From positions 1 to 29,070 of the forward strand of contig JADGJC010000424.1 in the NCBI GenBank assembly GCA_027596075.1: DNA of 29,070 bases. Direction: 5' to 3'. Positions 11,201 to 22,409 of this stretch are shown here, piece after piece. The number at the start of each line of letters is the position of its first letter. Position 1 is the first letter of the stretch. This DNA comes from Rhizophlyctis rosea. Taxonomy: Eukaryota > Chytridiomycota > Chytridiomycetes > Rhizophlyctidales > Rhizophlyctidaceae. A program made the position numbers and the translations under genes. A model generated the notes under the pieces. The model was given only the letters and a program-made list of their open reading frames with translations. It ran no database searches and had not been told where the DNA came from.

Positions 11201-13438
11201 ATCCCATCTTGCTGACCCTCGTCTTCCTCCGGGAACTCAATTGCACCCCCCTAGACCAGTATCCGAGCTCACGTTCCATAGGTCAATGATGACTGACATT
11301 GCTACTGACATCGAGGAAAGCAATTTGTTTTCGAAACATCGCTCTCCCTATTTCAGCCCATCATGTTTCGCTAGCCTGCGAGTCATGAAACATCAAGCTT
11401 ATGACGACTATGCCCGCGGCCCATTTGATTAGGGAAGAGTAGACATGCTTCGACTATATCGGGATCAACTTTTTTGTTGCCAGACAAGGGCGGCAACAAG
11501 TTTTGAGTGAGTGCACGAACCTTAACCCAGGTGAAGCCTTTTTGAAACCCAGCTGAAGCAAGTGGAGATTTTGATGTAGGTAACCGGCGGATTACTACGA
11601 TTGATTTGCCATTGAGCGATTACGAACAGAATTTAGGGACAAAAGAGTGCTCTGAGGAGTGAGGCGATTGCATGCTGAAATGTTGAGCCTGCTGCTTTTG
11701 TGCAATGTGTTGCAACGGGATGTCATGGCAAACAGGAGACGTTTCTGAATACTTTTCAGCCATTGATTCGGGGGCAGACGTGATTGGCATGAAGGAACAA
11801 TGAGTGCAAATTGCAATAGATCTACCACACCTCAGGGCATGTCAAGCATGCTGGGGCACATGTTCTAACGTAGTTCACTGATGCTTATATGACGATGCTT
11901 GATAGTCTTGATATAGTGCATTTCATTTGAGTGATGCGCGTGATACTGAGTCTAACCTCGGGCTGAATGGGGTGAAGGAATGCGTATCTCAGAGTTACTC
12001 TCAGAGTTTTATTCCCGTCTTGACTGTCCGCCCGCGACGAGTATGATTGAAATTGGAGTTGGGAGCAAGTGGGCAGGGCCAATAGTTGAGGACGCCATAT
12101 TTTGCCGTGATATGCGGGAAAGTTTCCTTTTGCATCAAATACACTATGTTCCGAGATAGATTGCCGTTTGGGTAGCGAGGAAGATGGATGGCATTCGTTG
12201 GGGACATGGGGCCGAACAATGTACACAAGCGGAATACTTTGCAGAACAGAAGGTGATACTTTTCTTCAAAGGGTTCGGAACAAAAAGATACTACGTTTCA
12301 AGTATATATCAACCGGGGAACACCGAAACCTCTCGAGTCCACAGATTGCTTGTCCAAGTTGTTTATGACCCATACCCATCCTCCCAATGTCTGGGCCCCA
12401 TCCCAAGTATGCGTTCAAGTGTGCATTCAAAGCTCATGGGAGTCACACGCGATATTAAGAACATACTACCTTAACATTGACAAATCCTCACACGCTTAAC
12501 GGTTTTAAGCACAGGAGGAGGATTTTGAATCGGGATTGTGTCTTTTTTTGCCTAGTGGGATTGATCATGTAGCGGCATATGTGGTCCCTCACAACAGTAG
12601 CAACGCGCTACTCAGGACGGTTGCACATGCCCGCATTGTCTTCTGTCATTTTCTGTTGATCTGAAGATGCGGATTTCAGACGACCAGAGTTATCGACTCT
12701 TTTGATGCACCACGCCGTCTTGTTCCTACTGTGCTCGGCGTATGATAAGACACATCAACTGCCCCAGCACATAGCGCGATGAAAAAAACGAAACGGCCGG
12801 TGAATCAATCGACGCTCATGGTTGCGGAGTGCGCCAGATCACTCTTTTGGACCACCCTACCTTCAAAACGACCTCATCAGAAGGTTGATGTATTGAAGTT
12901 TCACCGTGCTTTGCAACTTTGAAGAGATAAAAGTGACACACGAACCAAAATGGATTCCTCTTGGGCACGCACAAACATGGACGTTGGCTGGTGCTGGACC
13001 AGCCACCAGTGTTGTGTATCCTTATTGGTCCGTTCCTCACCGAAAATGGCGCAAGTGCGTTGTTGACGAACAGTTAAGATCCCCTCCAGTTTACTCGAAC
13101 CGGTCACCGGCTGTGCTGAACTCCGTGCCGCGCTTTATATTTCTGCTGCACAGCAAGTTTGGTTTGGTCTGCATCAACTGATTCCATGGTCTCCCTCGCC
13201 CGCTTCGTTGGTTTTCTCTTTGATCCTACGGACCGGGGGAGTCAGTCGTAAGCATCTGTACTCACCAAAACTTTCAAAAACGTGTAACCGCGGCCCGACG
13301 AATTTGGAGAATGGGCCGCGGACACAACGAGGCGCTTGGAGACATTTTCTACCTCTCCGCTCCATCGTTTATTGAAAACGAGAGCTTTCAAAAGTTTTTT
13401 TGTGATCTAATGTGCAATGAATGTAAATTGCGCATCCA
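5201..13438. other. Gene-poor stretch, no gene recognised
   Basis: No protein gene, RNA gene or intact mobile element is recognised on either strand over about 8.2 kb. The longest frames are 5618-6037 (139 codons) and 9130-9627 (165 codons), both plus strand; neither shows a domain, signal peptide or codon pattern like VPS27. A chance estimate for roughly 20 kb of about 50% GC DNA in six frames gives a longest open frame near 150 codons, so these are unremarkable. Overlapping frames on opposite strands are equally open, as expected of non-coding DNA. One diverged repeat pair is listed separately. The VPS27 promoter should lie just above 5200, but no clear element is seen. Confidence 0.55.
7522..8034. 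repeat. Diverged direct repeat pair (7522-7610 and 7945-8034)
   Basis: Three similar blocks recur in the same order: an ATAGT-TCGCC block (7523; 7947), a perfect GGAGGACACC (7564; 7970), and a block sharing ACTGGCG, then GG, TT, GA and CCTGC (7583-7610; 8010-8034). Spacing between blocks differs by insertions or deletions. The conserved order suggests an old local duplication or two copies of a decayed repeat family. Alignment was by eye. Confidence 0.45.
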
Positions 13439-13509
13439 GCATGGTTGGTCCAGTGGTAGAATTGCCGCCTGCCACGCGGCAGACCCGGGTTCGATTCCCG
13501 GACCATGCA
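13439..13509 (+). tRNA. tRNA-Gly (anticodon GCC), intronless
   Basis: The 71-base gene folds into a complete cloverleaf. The acceptor stem GCATGGT pairs perfectly with ACCATGC. The D-arm region contains GGTCCAGTGGTAG. The anticodon stem GCCGC/GCGGC (13464-13468 and 13476-13480) holds loop CTGCCAC with anticodon GCC at 13471-13473. The T-arm is CCGGG-TTCGATT-CCCGG, and the discriminator base is A. The A box and B box (GGTTCGATTCC) are intact, and a T5 tract follows 14 bases downstream, so it looks functional. It delivers glycine at GGC and GGT codons. A near-identical copy with an intron lies at 22322-22409 on the other strand. Confidence 0.97.
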
Positions 13510-13523
13510 CTGTCATGTACCTC

Positions 13524-13528
13524 TTTTT
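13524..13528 (+). terminator. RNA polymerase III terminator of tRNA-Gly
   Basis: A run of five T starts 14 bases after the mature 3' end of the tRNA. A run of four or more T on the sense strand is the standard eukaryotic Pol III stop signal. Confidence 0.75.
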
Positions 13529-13542
13529 GATCAGCTCCAATA

Positions 13543-13576
13543 CACCATTTTTGGATCGTCACCATTTTTGGATCGT
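13543..13576 (+). repeat. Perfect 17-bp tandem duplication downstream of the tRNA
   Basis: The 17-base unit CACCATTTTTGGATCGT occurs twice back to back (13543-13559, 13560-13576). Each copy carries another T5 run, so it could serve as a back-up Pol III stop for the tRNA upstream. Otherwise no function is evident. Confidence 0.85.
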
Positions 13577-16500
13577 CCTCATGGACCATCTCACTCATCT
13601 CCATTTCAGTTTTGTTTTGTGCATGATCTTGTCGGCACAAAATGTTGCGAAATTATCTTTGAGCACTCCGGACTTTGGCTTGACCACCCGCATCTCGTTC
13701 TTCCATTCTTATTCTCACATTCCGGGTAGCGTTCAAATCCTCGCTGCTTTTAAGTCGCAGCCAGCAATATTACAACTCGTCCCGGAATTCAGCCCGGTAG
13801 TGACTGATGTTGTAGCAAGAGATGGAAGATTAGGTTGTGAGCACCTCGACAAGCACTTCCCCTATGGTTCAGAATCCGACACAACAAAACAACACCCCCA
13901 TTATTGCGGCATCTCGTACTTCTCGTGAGGAGCCGTAAAATTGGTTTCGGCAGGCATACGTCAGAGTGACCATTGATCTCACTGGTCTCTGTTCTGGACA
14001 AGTACTCCATCGAATGGGATCAGTTACTCCATTGAATATCAGTACTTCAATTCAATTGGGTCTTCCATGAACTCAAGTTCTACATAGACCACCCCAAATT
14101 TCCCCGGGACGAACACGTCAGTATACGTTGGCCAAAGTTGGTCAAATTCGGCCGATAAGAGAGTGCGCAGGTTGAACGCCATACTCTCTTGAATGGAAGA
14201 ATCACCCGGCGTAGCATAACAATTGCGGGCACAGCCGTACTATTAGGAGTCGCAGTCATTCACCCATGTGGATCATTGTTTGATATGGTGGTCGCATTAT
14301 TCGACAGAGTACAGTGGTTGAGAAACGGGGCCACGCTGTAAGTCAGCTGACGTTGCGAAGCCTACACATTTTGTGGGCGGGCGTGCAATGGCTGTCGTAG
14401 TCCCGTCCAACGTTTAGAGAAGTGCAAATTCACTGGGCGTCTGAATTGCATTCTATGAACAGCTCTGCGACTGCTCGTTGGATAGCTATCGGGACAAAAT
14501 TGCTGTTGCCTTGTCACAACCTAAGGATATGGAGTGCCCGAACATTGCTCGTTATCCGTACCACCACCATCCTCATTCCTTTTTTCGATGAACCATCCAG
14601 TCTAAGCAGGAAGAAGAAGGTGCATACGCCCCTAAGGAATTGTACATTACACATAAGAAAGTGTGTCGTAGTCAATGCCGAAGACCGTAGGAGAACATGC
14701 AAGAAGCTAGCGAGCTTGTGATATGGCTCGGCACTATGATTATTTCACGTTACTGAAACGGGCCTGAAGGCCGTGGAATCGCGGGGCGGGAGCAAAAATG
14801 AAAGAAAAGGCTACTGCGCTCAGCAGGAGGCGCATTCTTGCACCTGTCGCAAACAACAATTGTGTAAAGGTAGCAGTTCCACGACTCACTAGTTCGTACG
14901 AGTATTCAATTTTCAGCGGTTCTCATCGCGGCCCATTGAGTTCGTCAAAGGACTGGGGACGTTCCATAGCTGTACAACTATGCGAAGCTGCAGTGGACCA
15001 ATCGGCGTGCGTGGGACTCGTGGTTGTTGCCGGCATAACCGAAAAGGGAGCATGGGATACCTTGAGGAAGCGACCAGTCAAGCTTGAGCGCGCTGTACTC
15101 AAAGCTCAGCTCCGGTCACAACTTTCCTTGAGATACAGGATCTTGATTGTCATGACCGACGCGAGCACAAATTGAGGGCTGGTTGCTGGACTTAGGTCTG
15201 GCACAGAACGGAAGTAAGAATGTTATGTTCATTATCGTGAAGTGGGAATGACTGCCCATGTCCCGCATCTTGCGAAAAGATGGCTTTCAAAGAGAAGAAG
15301 CTGGACCTTGAATGACACGTTTGGAGCAGTCATTGGCGAACACTGTATTGTAGTCTTGCTTGCTCTAGTTCGTGTAGCAAAGAGCGCGAAATATGCCTTT
15401 ACGGCATTTGATACCGTTTCTTTAATGCCCATGCATTGCATCGCCTGCGACGCAATTCATGCTGACCGACTTCCGCTACTTCCTTTTCGTATAGAAGGGG
15501 GACACCTCCACTTTTTCGTGAGCCAAGGGCTGCCTGCTCATGGCTCAAGGAACAATACCGAACTCATCTCTTATGCGCCTTCCAATGCGCAACTGGATAA
15601 TTCAAGCCCGCAATACTTGGCCTTTCAACACTGACCTTCTTTTTCATCGTCTTCTACCACAATAGGACATCCGCCCACCTTGTATGAAAGTGTGCCCTCC
15701 CTAGTTTTGTAACACGATTTCCCTGGGGTGATCACATCATTGTCAGCAACGGTATAGAGAGACGTCCTCTGCGGATGCAGCGAACTGTCAGGTTTGGATG
15801 GTATTCTTTTTGCATGGAGTCGTACGCATGTACTTATGGCCATTGAGTCGGCGTTGGAGAGAGTCAGTACGCAGTTTCAACGCATCTAGAACAACCGCTG
15901 AATGAAAAAAATGAGATTCGGCCAAAGGCATAACATACCGCCCTGGTGAGGTAACACGCCAGTTCAATTATCATCTTTCCTGCTTTGAATGACGATGTTA
16001 CACAAGCGGTACAACAGCTTTCAATCTGATGTTTGACGGGACGTAAACAAAAACCTTCCACTAAGATGGGGCGCATCGGATAATTGCCTCTTGGGAATGG
16101 AGCCGAAATCAGATTGCCACTGAGGATTCACCATACAACTGCTTCCACAAAGTTGAATGGCAACACACCCGGCTGTGCATTGATTCGAGGCGCTCATAGA
16201 ATTCAGTGCTTCCCAATTTGAGGGGTACCGCATTTTCGCAACTCACACAGACTATACAGTGAGCCACTAGAAGTGCCTAGCCAACTTCTAAAGGGCTGAT
16301 GACGCTCAACAAACCCATTAGTCTGTGCTCCAACCAAAGGAACCCCATCATTTTTGCTATCCAACCATCGACCAGCGAAGCACAGAACTGTCCCCTTGAA
16401 CCAATCTTCATCATTCGCTCGCCAAAAAGTTCGATCCAAGCACTTGGGGAATAGCAATAATATCCGCCACTCCAATTCAGCATTGCCCACCTCTAGAACT

Positions 16501-18203
16501 TTTTTTATGCTGCGATGTCCTCCGATTGGGTGCCCGCGATGCAGAGTGTGTTCATGTAATGGGGATGCGAACACCTGCGCGTCATACTACTTCTGGCATT
16601 TCCACCCCTATGGATCCGGCGTGTCGAATGTGGAGGGCTCTTTCTTTTACTTCACGCGCGCCAACTCTTTTTGTCCAAACGACAGGGCAAGATATCAAAT
16701 ACAGCAGGACGAACGCACTCCGCCAGTCTCGGTGCTGTCGCACCAGGGGTAATGTCATTGCAAAAATGACCGACGCAAAGCGTTCTTGAATCCAGAGGCT
16801 TCAACCCCTTTTGGACCGCTGGCATACAATATGCGAATCCAGAATGGACTTCCATATTGCAAAAAGAAACAACCAGCATGCACATGGTAATATGATCGTG
16901 CTGTCAATAGCATGGGCAGCACAATATCAACTGGCCTCCGATTTCCTGTCAAGTTCGAAAGGCTTGCCAAATTGATCCACAGTGCCGACTTAAACAAAAG
17001 CATGGGTCAAGGGTACGCACCTTCACCATCCGGATTCCATCGTGTGAGATCGGCTAACTTGGGAGAAAGTATGCACCAAAACACTCCAGCGCCATGCGAT
17101 GCAAGAGTTTTCGGGGCCGCCGATCAATACTTTTGATTGTTCAGACCTTGGCCAATTGAATGCCAGGAGGACACAAACATACAACGCATGCGTGAGATCG
17201 AGCTACAACACGGCGACGGCAACAACTGCTGTGTTTCGTAGCACCTAAGTATGTTATACATGTCATCGCTTATGGATCGTCACACATTCCGAGAGAGCGA
17301 GATCGAAATCCATGGTTCTAGGACATTAATTTTTCCTACTCCAGACCCAGCTTGAGCCGAGTATTCAATCGCCCAGCGCTCCTGGCACTCACGGGATGTG
17401 CACTCCCAATACCCTCTGAGAAGCATGGCGAAACACCTCGAAGGTGGCACACAGTGGTCGATACTACTGATACTGTCAGGAGGGCCCATCGTTTTGTTAC
17501 TCAACGCCTTCAAATGCTCCCCTTGCAACCGTTCCAACATTCTGCGACGTTCTTCATTCGCCCTGTGGTAAATCCTTTTTGCTGTGTGACAAACTCTACG
17601 GTCGCCATTCCAACTACGATTAGACTGTCAACACATCGATAAGGACGCAATTCAACAAAATGGAATTTCCTAACAATAGATAACATCCAACGCAAATTCG
17701 GCATTCATTCGTGGTCATTACTGTCCAGTCGTGACGAAACTGTTCTGTCGAGCCGCCCTCACCTACCACAATTTTGGCAGTGTGCTCATCGCAATGGCGA
17801 ACCTTTTGGTGTACGCGGAGAATGATTTATTGTTCATCCGCGCCAATGCAGGTAGAGCACCTCAGCAACCACCAGCAACACCAGGATTGGAGGTGGGTAC
17901 GTTCAAACAGAAAATGGCCTTCGTTGATTTCCCAATGCCGCTACATATGCTATTTGTAACACAAAAATCAGGCGCACCGTCGGACCAACGGCCGCAACAC
18001 CCGCTCGCCAAACTCCCCCAAGGTCCGATGGTTTTCATTCATATGAATTCCTAGTATACATTCATTGGCCAGGTGCGAAACTTGCGAATGACTTATGAAG
18101 TTTATGAGTTGGAGGTCAATGAACATGAAGAGGCGAGGCTCCGCGAGAGGGGGGATGGAGTCCTCACCACTGCTACCTCAACCTCATTTCTTCCCGCTCG
18201 CCA
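13577..18203. other. Gene-poor stretch, no gene recognised
   Basis: No recognisable coding or RNA gene is present. Open frames up to about 130 codons occur on both strands (for example 16203-16574 minus, facing 16354-16752 plus), without domains, and mutually overlapping, as expected by chance. A small imperfect repeat cluster at 14001-14062 is listed separately. Approaching 18.1 kb the composition turns more C-rich and gene-like, where the ankyrin remnant begins. Confidence 0.55.
14001..14062. repeat. Three imperfect ~20-bp direct repeats
   Basis: Three consecutive units (14001-14021, 14022-14040, 14041-14062) each begin AGTACT or AGTTACT, then continue with a TCCAT-, TCCATT- or TCAATT-like core and a GAAT/CAAT block. 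Units differ at several positions. The cluster lies in sequence without a gene; it may be decayed minisatellite DNA. Confidence 0.55.
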
Positions 18204-18910
18204 ATGTCAGACCTCGAAAACGTCGGCAAAGAAATCGACTGGTTCACACTCGCCGCGTAACACAACCGCCCCATCGCCATGCGGACCCTCCTCAGAGCCA
18301 GCCACCGCTCCTTTACACCTTCTTCTGCGCGACAAAAGAAGGGTGCCTGCGCGCGCTGGTAGAAGATTGTGGAATTGACCCGCTGATCTTCGAGCATGGA
18401 GATAGCGAGGAGGGAGGATGTTTCTGTCGGACTAGACTATATGCGAACGCATTGACGGGGACGGATGGGGATGTTGGGAAGTATTTTGAGACGTGGAGTG
18501 ATGGAGTTGATTTGGACTTGCATCATGGTTCCATCCCCTCGTGCTGTGAGTGTCTAACACGTTGCCCACGTACCGGAGGATGGCACATCGTCCGTGTCGC
18601 CAGAACAGATCCCCAGGCTGCGGCACATCTTGCAAGAGCAGGGAATGTTCCGCTTATTGGCTATGCTGCCTTAGTTGCCTTGTTCGACATTGAGATGGCG
18701 AGACGGGCAATATCTGAAGATGGTGCTGATCCAGATTGCTTGGACGGGGCGCCGTTGGCGGTGGCCGCATCGTGTGGGCATATTGAAGTGGCAAACGGTT
18801 TTGTAGGATGCTGAGGCGGATGTGGATAGGTGGGAATGTTGGCGCTGAGACAGGCTGCAGAGGCTGGTCAGTTGGAGATGATGAGATTCTTGGTAAGGGA
18901 TACGGGGAGA
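18204..18910 (+). pseudogene. Broken ankyrin-repeat protein gene
   Basis: Ankyrin-repeat-like segments appear in order on the plus strand but in different frames. From ATG 18204 the frame reads MSDLENVGKEIDWFTLAA and hits TAA at 18258; the same frame continues with HNRPIAMRTLLRAS, a repeat-like helix pair. From about 18300 another frame carries FFCATKEGCLRALVEDCGIDP, then MARRAISEDGADPD and APLAVAASCGHIEVA, ending at TGA 18812. A short segment DAEADVDRW (18807-18833) lies in a third register, and ALRQAAEAGQLEMMRFLV follows from about 18836 in the second frame after an in-frame TAG. The spacing from PLAVAASCGH to ALRQAAEAGQ is close to the 33-residue ankyrin period only if the frame changes are ignored, which favours decay over introns. 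Ankyrin repeats are protein-binding modules; the partner is unknown. Sequencing error is an alternative cause of the frameshifts. Confidence 0.65.
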
Positions 18911-18983
18911 TTCAAGCCTATCTGTTTTACGTGCTCAAACTGAGCGTGAATCTTCGAAACTCTTCAAAATAATCCGGATGCAT

Positions 18984-19266
18984 TCATTGATGTACCCCCC
19001 AATACCTCCAAAACTCCCAGATCTCACGCGGGGCAACAGTCCACCCAAACAACAGCTTCGCCTGCTCCCCTCTGGATACCATCTCACCCTCCCCACCTTG
19101 CATAAACCTCTCAACTTCCCACGGCGCAAAATCCGAACCTTCGAATGCAACATATGTACAAGGCCACCGTTACGCTCAACTTTCCTGTTCTACGTGCCCT
19201 CCTACCTTCCCTCCTCCCATCGTCCGAAGAGGAAATCCACAGGGCGACGACATATTGGGTTGAGTT
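18984..19266 (-). pseudogene. Coding-like remnant of unknown family, frameshifted
   Basis: Two adjacent minus-strand frames look coded rather than random. One (19266 down to 19111) reads YVVALWISSSDD and then GKLSVTVALY. Near 19160-19155 the sense appears to move to a second frame (19169 down to a TGA at 18984), which reads VAFEGSDFAPWEVERFM, then GEQAKLLFGWT and EIWEFWRYWG. Joined in order, they would make the C-terminal part of one protein broken by a single frameshift, convergent with the ankyrin remnant. I do not recognise the family. An intact start is not visible; upstream frames to about 19400 are low-complexity Pro/Ser/His or Leu-rich. It could also be chance openness in C-rich DNA. 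Confidence 0.3.
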
Positions 19267-22200
19267 TTAACCGACTTGCGCCGATCTCGTTGCACGTCTT
19301 TGGGTGGGAGATGATGGGCAGGAGGAGGATGGTGAATGGGAGGTGAGGAAGGAGTTTGATGAGTGGAGCGAAGGATGTGGAAAGGGTTTTGGGGGTTGGT
19401 GTATCGGACCCCTGCCGGGTGTAGTATGATGGAATGAGCGAATTTGAAGTTTGAGAATGTGGCATGTAGCACGATACGAAACGGTGTGGAACGGTGTGTT
19501 GGGAGGCCCCATGATACTCAGAGAATGAGCTACTTGCCGGGTGCTGCTTGCATGTGAGCGACCGTAATTGGTTCAAACTGCGACTCGCACCGTTCGTCTT
19601 AGCATTTCGATGACGACACAATCGGCGGGGTTCGGTTCTTTGCAATGGAGGTGATGCAATGGCCTTCACAAGCCCGGTTTGACTCCGGGTGATCGGACTT
19701 ACACTAAATGTTATGAATGTTTCTTGTTTGGTTTGCCGGGTGACGGGTTTTACATTAATGGTTGTCTTTTTTGACAAGGAAGGCGTGAGAGTGTTGGCCG
19801 AAAGCCGCTTCATCGCTTTTCACATCTATGCTGTTGACCAATTGCCCCATGATACTGATCTTATCTACAATCCTGCCGTCCGCATGGCGACAAACTTTCA
19901 GAAGCTTTAAAAGACGCCTTCAAGTTGATGCCTCCAGCAATTCGTGCGTTCTGCTTGAGAAATCTTTTTTGTGCTTCAAGCTTCTCCAAACCCCTGGATA
20001 TGACTGTACCAACCTCGAACATCAATGCGACGTGTTCTGAAAAGACAATCTTCCCCAAAGTGCACACACCCAAAGAATGATATGCAGCACCTCATCGTGA
20101 CCACTCAAAAGAGGCTGCCTTTCACGGTAGCACCGTGTGTCCATTTCTTTTACCGAGTCGCTCATTGAATTCTCATAGTGTCTGTATGCGATCATCTCCA
20201 TGAGCTCGGTACAACAGCAATGGCAACGGCAGTTTGCTGTGCGCAAATTTGTTTGCGGTCGCATTGATTGACTCGTCGCTCACCGACCACAAGGCCATGA
20301 CTTCAACAGCAGGCTACCTTGAAAAGTATGGAAGGTCGTAGTCCCATCTCCTATTGCGCTCCGTATTGGGATGCTCATTTGTTAACTGATCGACAGGCGT
20401 TTTGTCCTGCTTTCTTTCCTGGGCTACATGCAATGACACGAAAGAAAGCCAGAGCAAGAGTCGATTACACTCATCCACCGTGAGCGCCCCACCCCATTTT
20501 GGCTCGTTGAATGAGTTGGGGCTGGTAAAATACGTGTAATAACACATCGCGTCATGCAGTTTATGCGAAGTCTTCTCTCCTTTGCCGCACAATTTTTGTT
20601 TGGCATAGTCGCTTTCTTTCCTTCTATCACTATCGTTGTGCCACATAGTGCTTCCTCTTGATTAGTGCAAGAGCTACGAATGTAAAACATCCTCATCCAG
20701 CGTTGCGTGTTCTCTGTGACTGACTGGATCAATTCCAAGACAGAACATCACCGGTTTCGGCACCATTAGTTCTTCCACCGAGGATCAGACCAATCTCGCT
20801 CTCCTATTTCAGTGCTGGGTATGCAGTGCAACAGGCCAATCGGATGTGCAAAAACAGTGAGTGCCACATGAAGAGTACCATGTTTGAAGGATGCCATCTC
20901 ATGAAGATCATCAAACCGGTCGCATCGCTTCGCTACGCGTTCAGACACATCAGGAACTCTTTTTGCATCAATCTAGGTCTATGGCCAATCCCTTGGTTGC
21001 TTTCATGATGCTTGACGGAAAGACGTTCGAGTCGGGCGACACAATGGTTCAAGTAGCTCAAGTACTGATAACACTAGAGGGATGTGCACCAACCGCATCT
21101 GTTTTCCTCTCTTTGAAATTTGCAACGCAACAGAGACCTTGACTACATCACAAGGGCATGTCTGTTACATCGACCTCAATGTGAGTAACATCAAAAGGCG
21201 ATTCATAGCAGCTCATTATACTCCTGTGTCACTTACTTCATTTGTTCTCGGAGCAGACGCCGGGTAAGATAATCTCCCCCGGCACTGTGGGCTTGATGTC
21301 CTTCTCCCTTCTGCAGGTTTTAACAGCAAAAGCCTGTTACAGGCTGGTCATCAAAGTCGCTATCAACGGCACTATCAACCCCGATCCCCTCAGTGAAAGA
21401 GTCTTTGGTACTCTTAGAGAATGAGTTACCCTTCATCTCAATCATGACATCAGACTCACCACACTTGCAACCCTCCTCCCTTCCTGCGGAGCAAATTTGG
21501 CAGACCAAAAATTTCAAGAACACGAAGGTGGGTGATTGCGGATGCTACCGCGATGATATAACAACTCTAACACCTGGCTACCGTTCATTTTGTACTCCCA
21601 ACCGTACAACGGGAGCGATTTGGTGTCTCATGGCTGAGAAACATGTGTGCCGATTGTCTCCATCAATGCGGAGGTTTGCAAGACAACCATCTCATGCGGC
21701 GCTCTGCCTCAGTAAACTCGAAGTCGTGACCACTTTCATCTCCTCTGTCAAATATTTTTTGATTCCCGCACGACCCTGAGCGCACAAACAAAACACGCAT
21801 CTGCAGCTCGCGGACAAACACACGTCATCGAATGCTTGAAAATCTCATCAATAAAGCATTGAGTTGCATCTCCAGTGCTTACACCAACTCTGAAAGAAGG
21901 TGTGCGCAATGGGTCGATGAGGACGAGAAATTTGTTCATTTTTCGTGCCAGTGCGCTGAAGCCCAAGTCACCAAGTGAACCATCCGCCAACACCCAGCTA
22001 CACCTCCAGTTAGTCGATGATCACTTTCATCACTGATGCGGAGCAATATGCAAATATGTCACGTATGGTGCTGGAACAGCCCCATCAGCCTGTTCCATCG
22101 TCCAAAGACTTCTTTTGTCGTCGGGACCATCTAAAACTCCCAACATCCCTATTTAAACTTCAAGCATCAATGCGACATCTTGACGAAAACACAATTTGCA

Positions 22201-22321
22201 ATGGGTTCTTCCGGACTAAAAAGGATAGATACTACTTCCAAAGTTCATTGCGAAATTTCGGATGCTAGACAAAACCCTGGCAAAAGAAATCATAGTGACT
22301 GCGCTTGGTATAATCGACTAG
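19267..22321. other. Gene-poor stretch, no gene recognised
   Basis: No convincing gene. The frame at 19202-19813 (minus, 203 codons) overlaps the coding-like remnant described above and is Ser/Thr/Pro-rich with no domain; I treat it as non-coding. Other frames are short. One copy of a diverged repeat (about 20013-20056) lies here, and its partner (about 22160-22199) lies just downstream of the intron-bearing tRNA. Confidence 0.5.
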
Positions 22322-22409
22322 TGCATGGTCCGGGAATCGAACCCGGGTCTGCCGCGGACTGCTATTTAACAATTGGCAGGCGGCAATTCTACCACTGGAC
22401 CAACCAAGC
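22322..22409 (-). tRNA. tRNA-Gly (anticodon GCC) with 17-nt intron
   Basis: Read on the minus strand, the gene runs from G22409 to the discriminator A at 22322 (88 bases). Removing 22373-22357 leaves a 71-base tRNA differing from the copy at 13439-13509 by one base. Anticodon GCC is at 22377-22375 and A37 at 22374, so the 17-base intron sits exactly between positions 37 and 38, the canonical site for eukaryotic nuclear tRNA introns. C32 can pair with the intron G three bases before the 3' splice site, the anticodon-intron pair expected by the splicing endonuclease. The single difference, A to T at position 3, makes a U3-U70 mismatch in the acceptor stem (GCTTGGT against ACCATGC). A and B boxes are intact. 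T4 tracts occur downstream at 22285-22282 and 22274-22271, weaker than the T5 of the other copy. It may be functional or slightly decayed. Confidence 0.92.

Noticed and set aside
18803..18853. A short GT-AG intron that would bypass the two stops in the ankyrin gene
   Set aside because: It keeps the frame but would remove about one repeat's linker and spoil the 33-residue ankyrin spacing. Frameshift decay fits better, although RNA-seq could reverse this.
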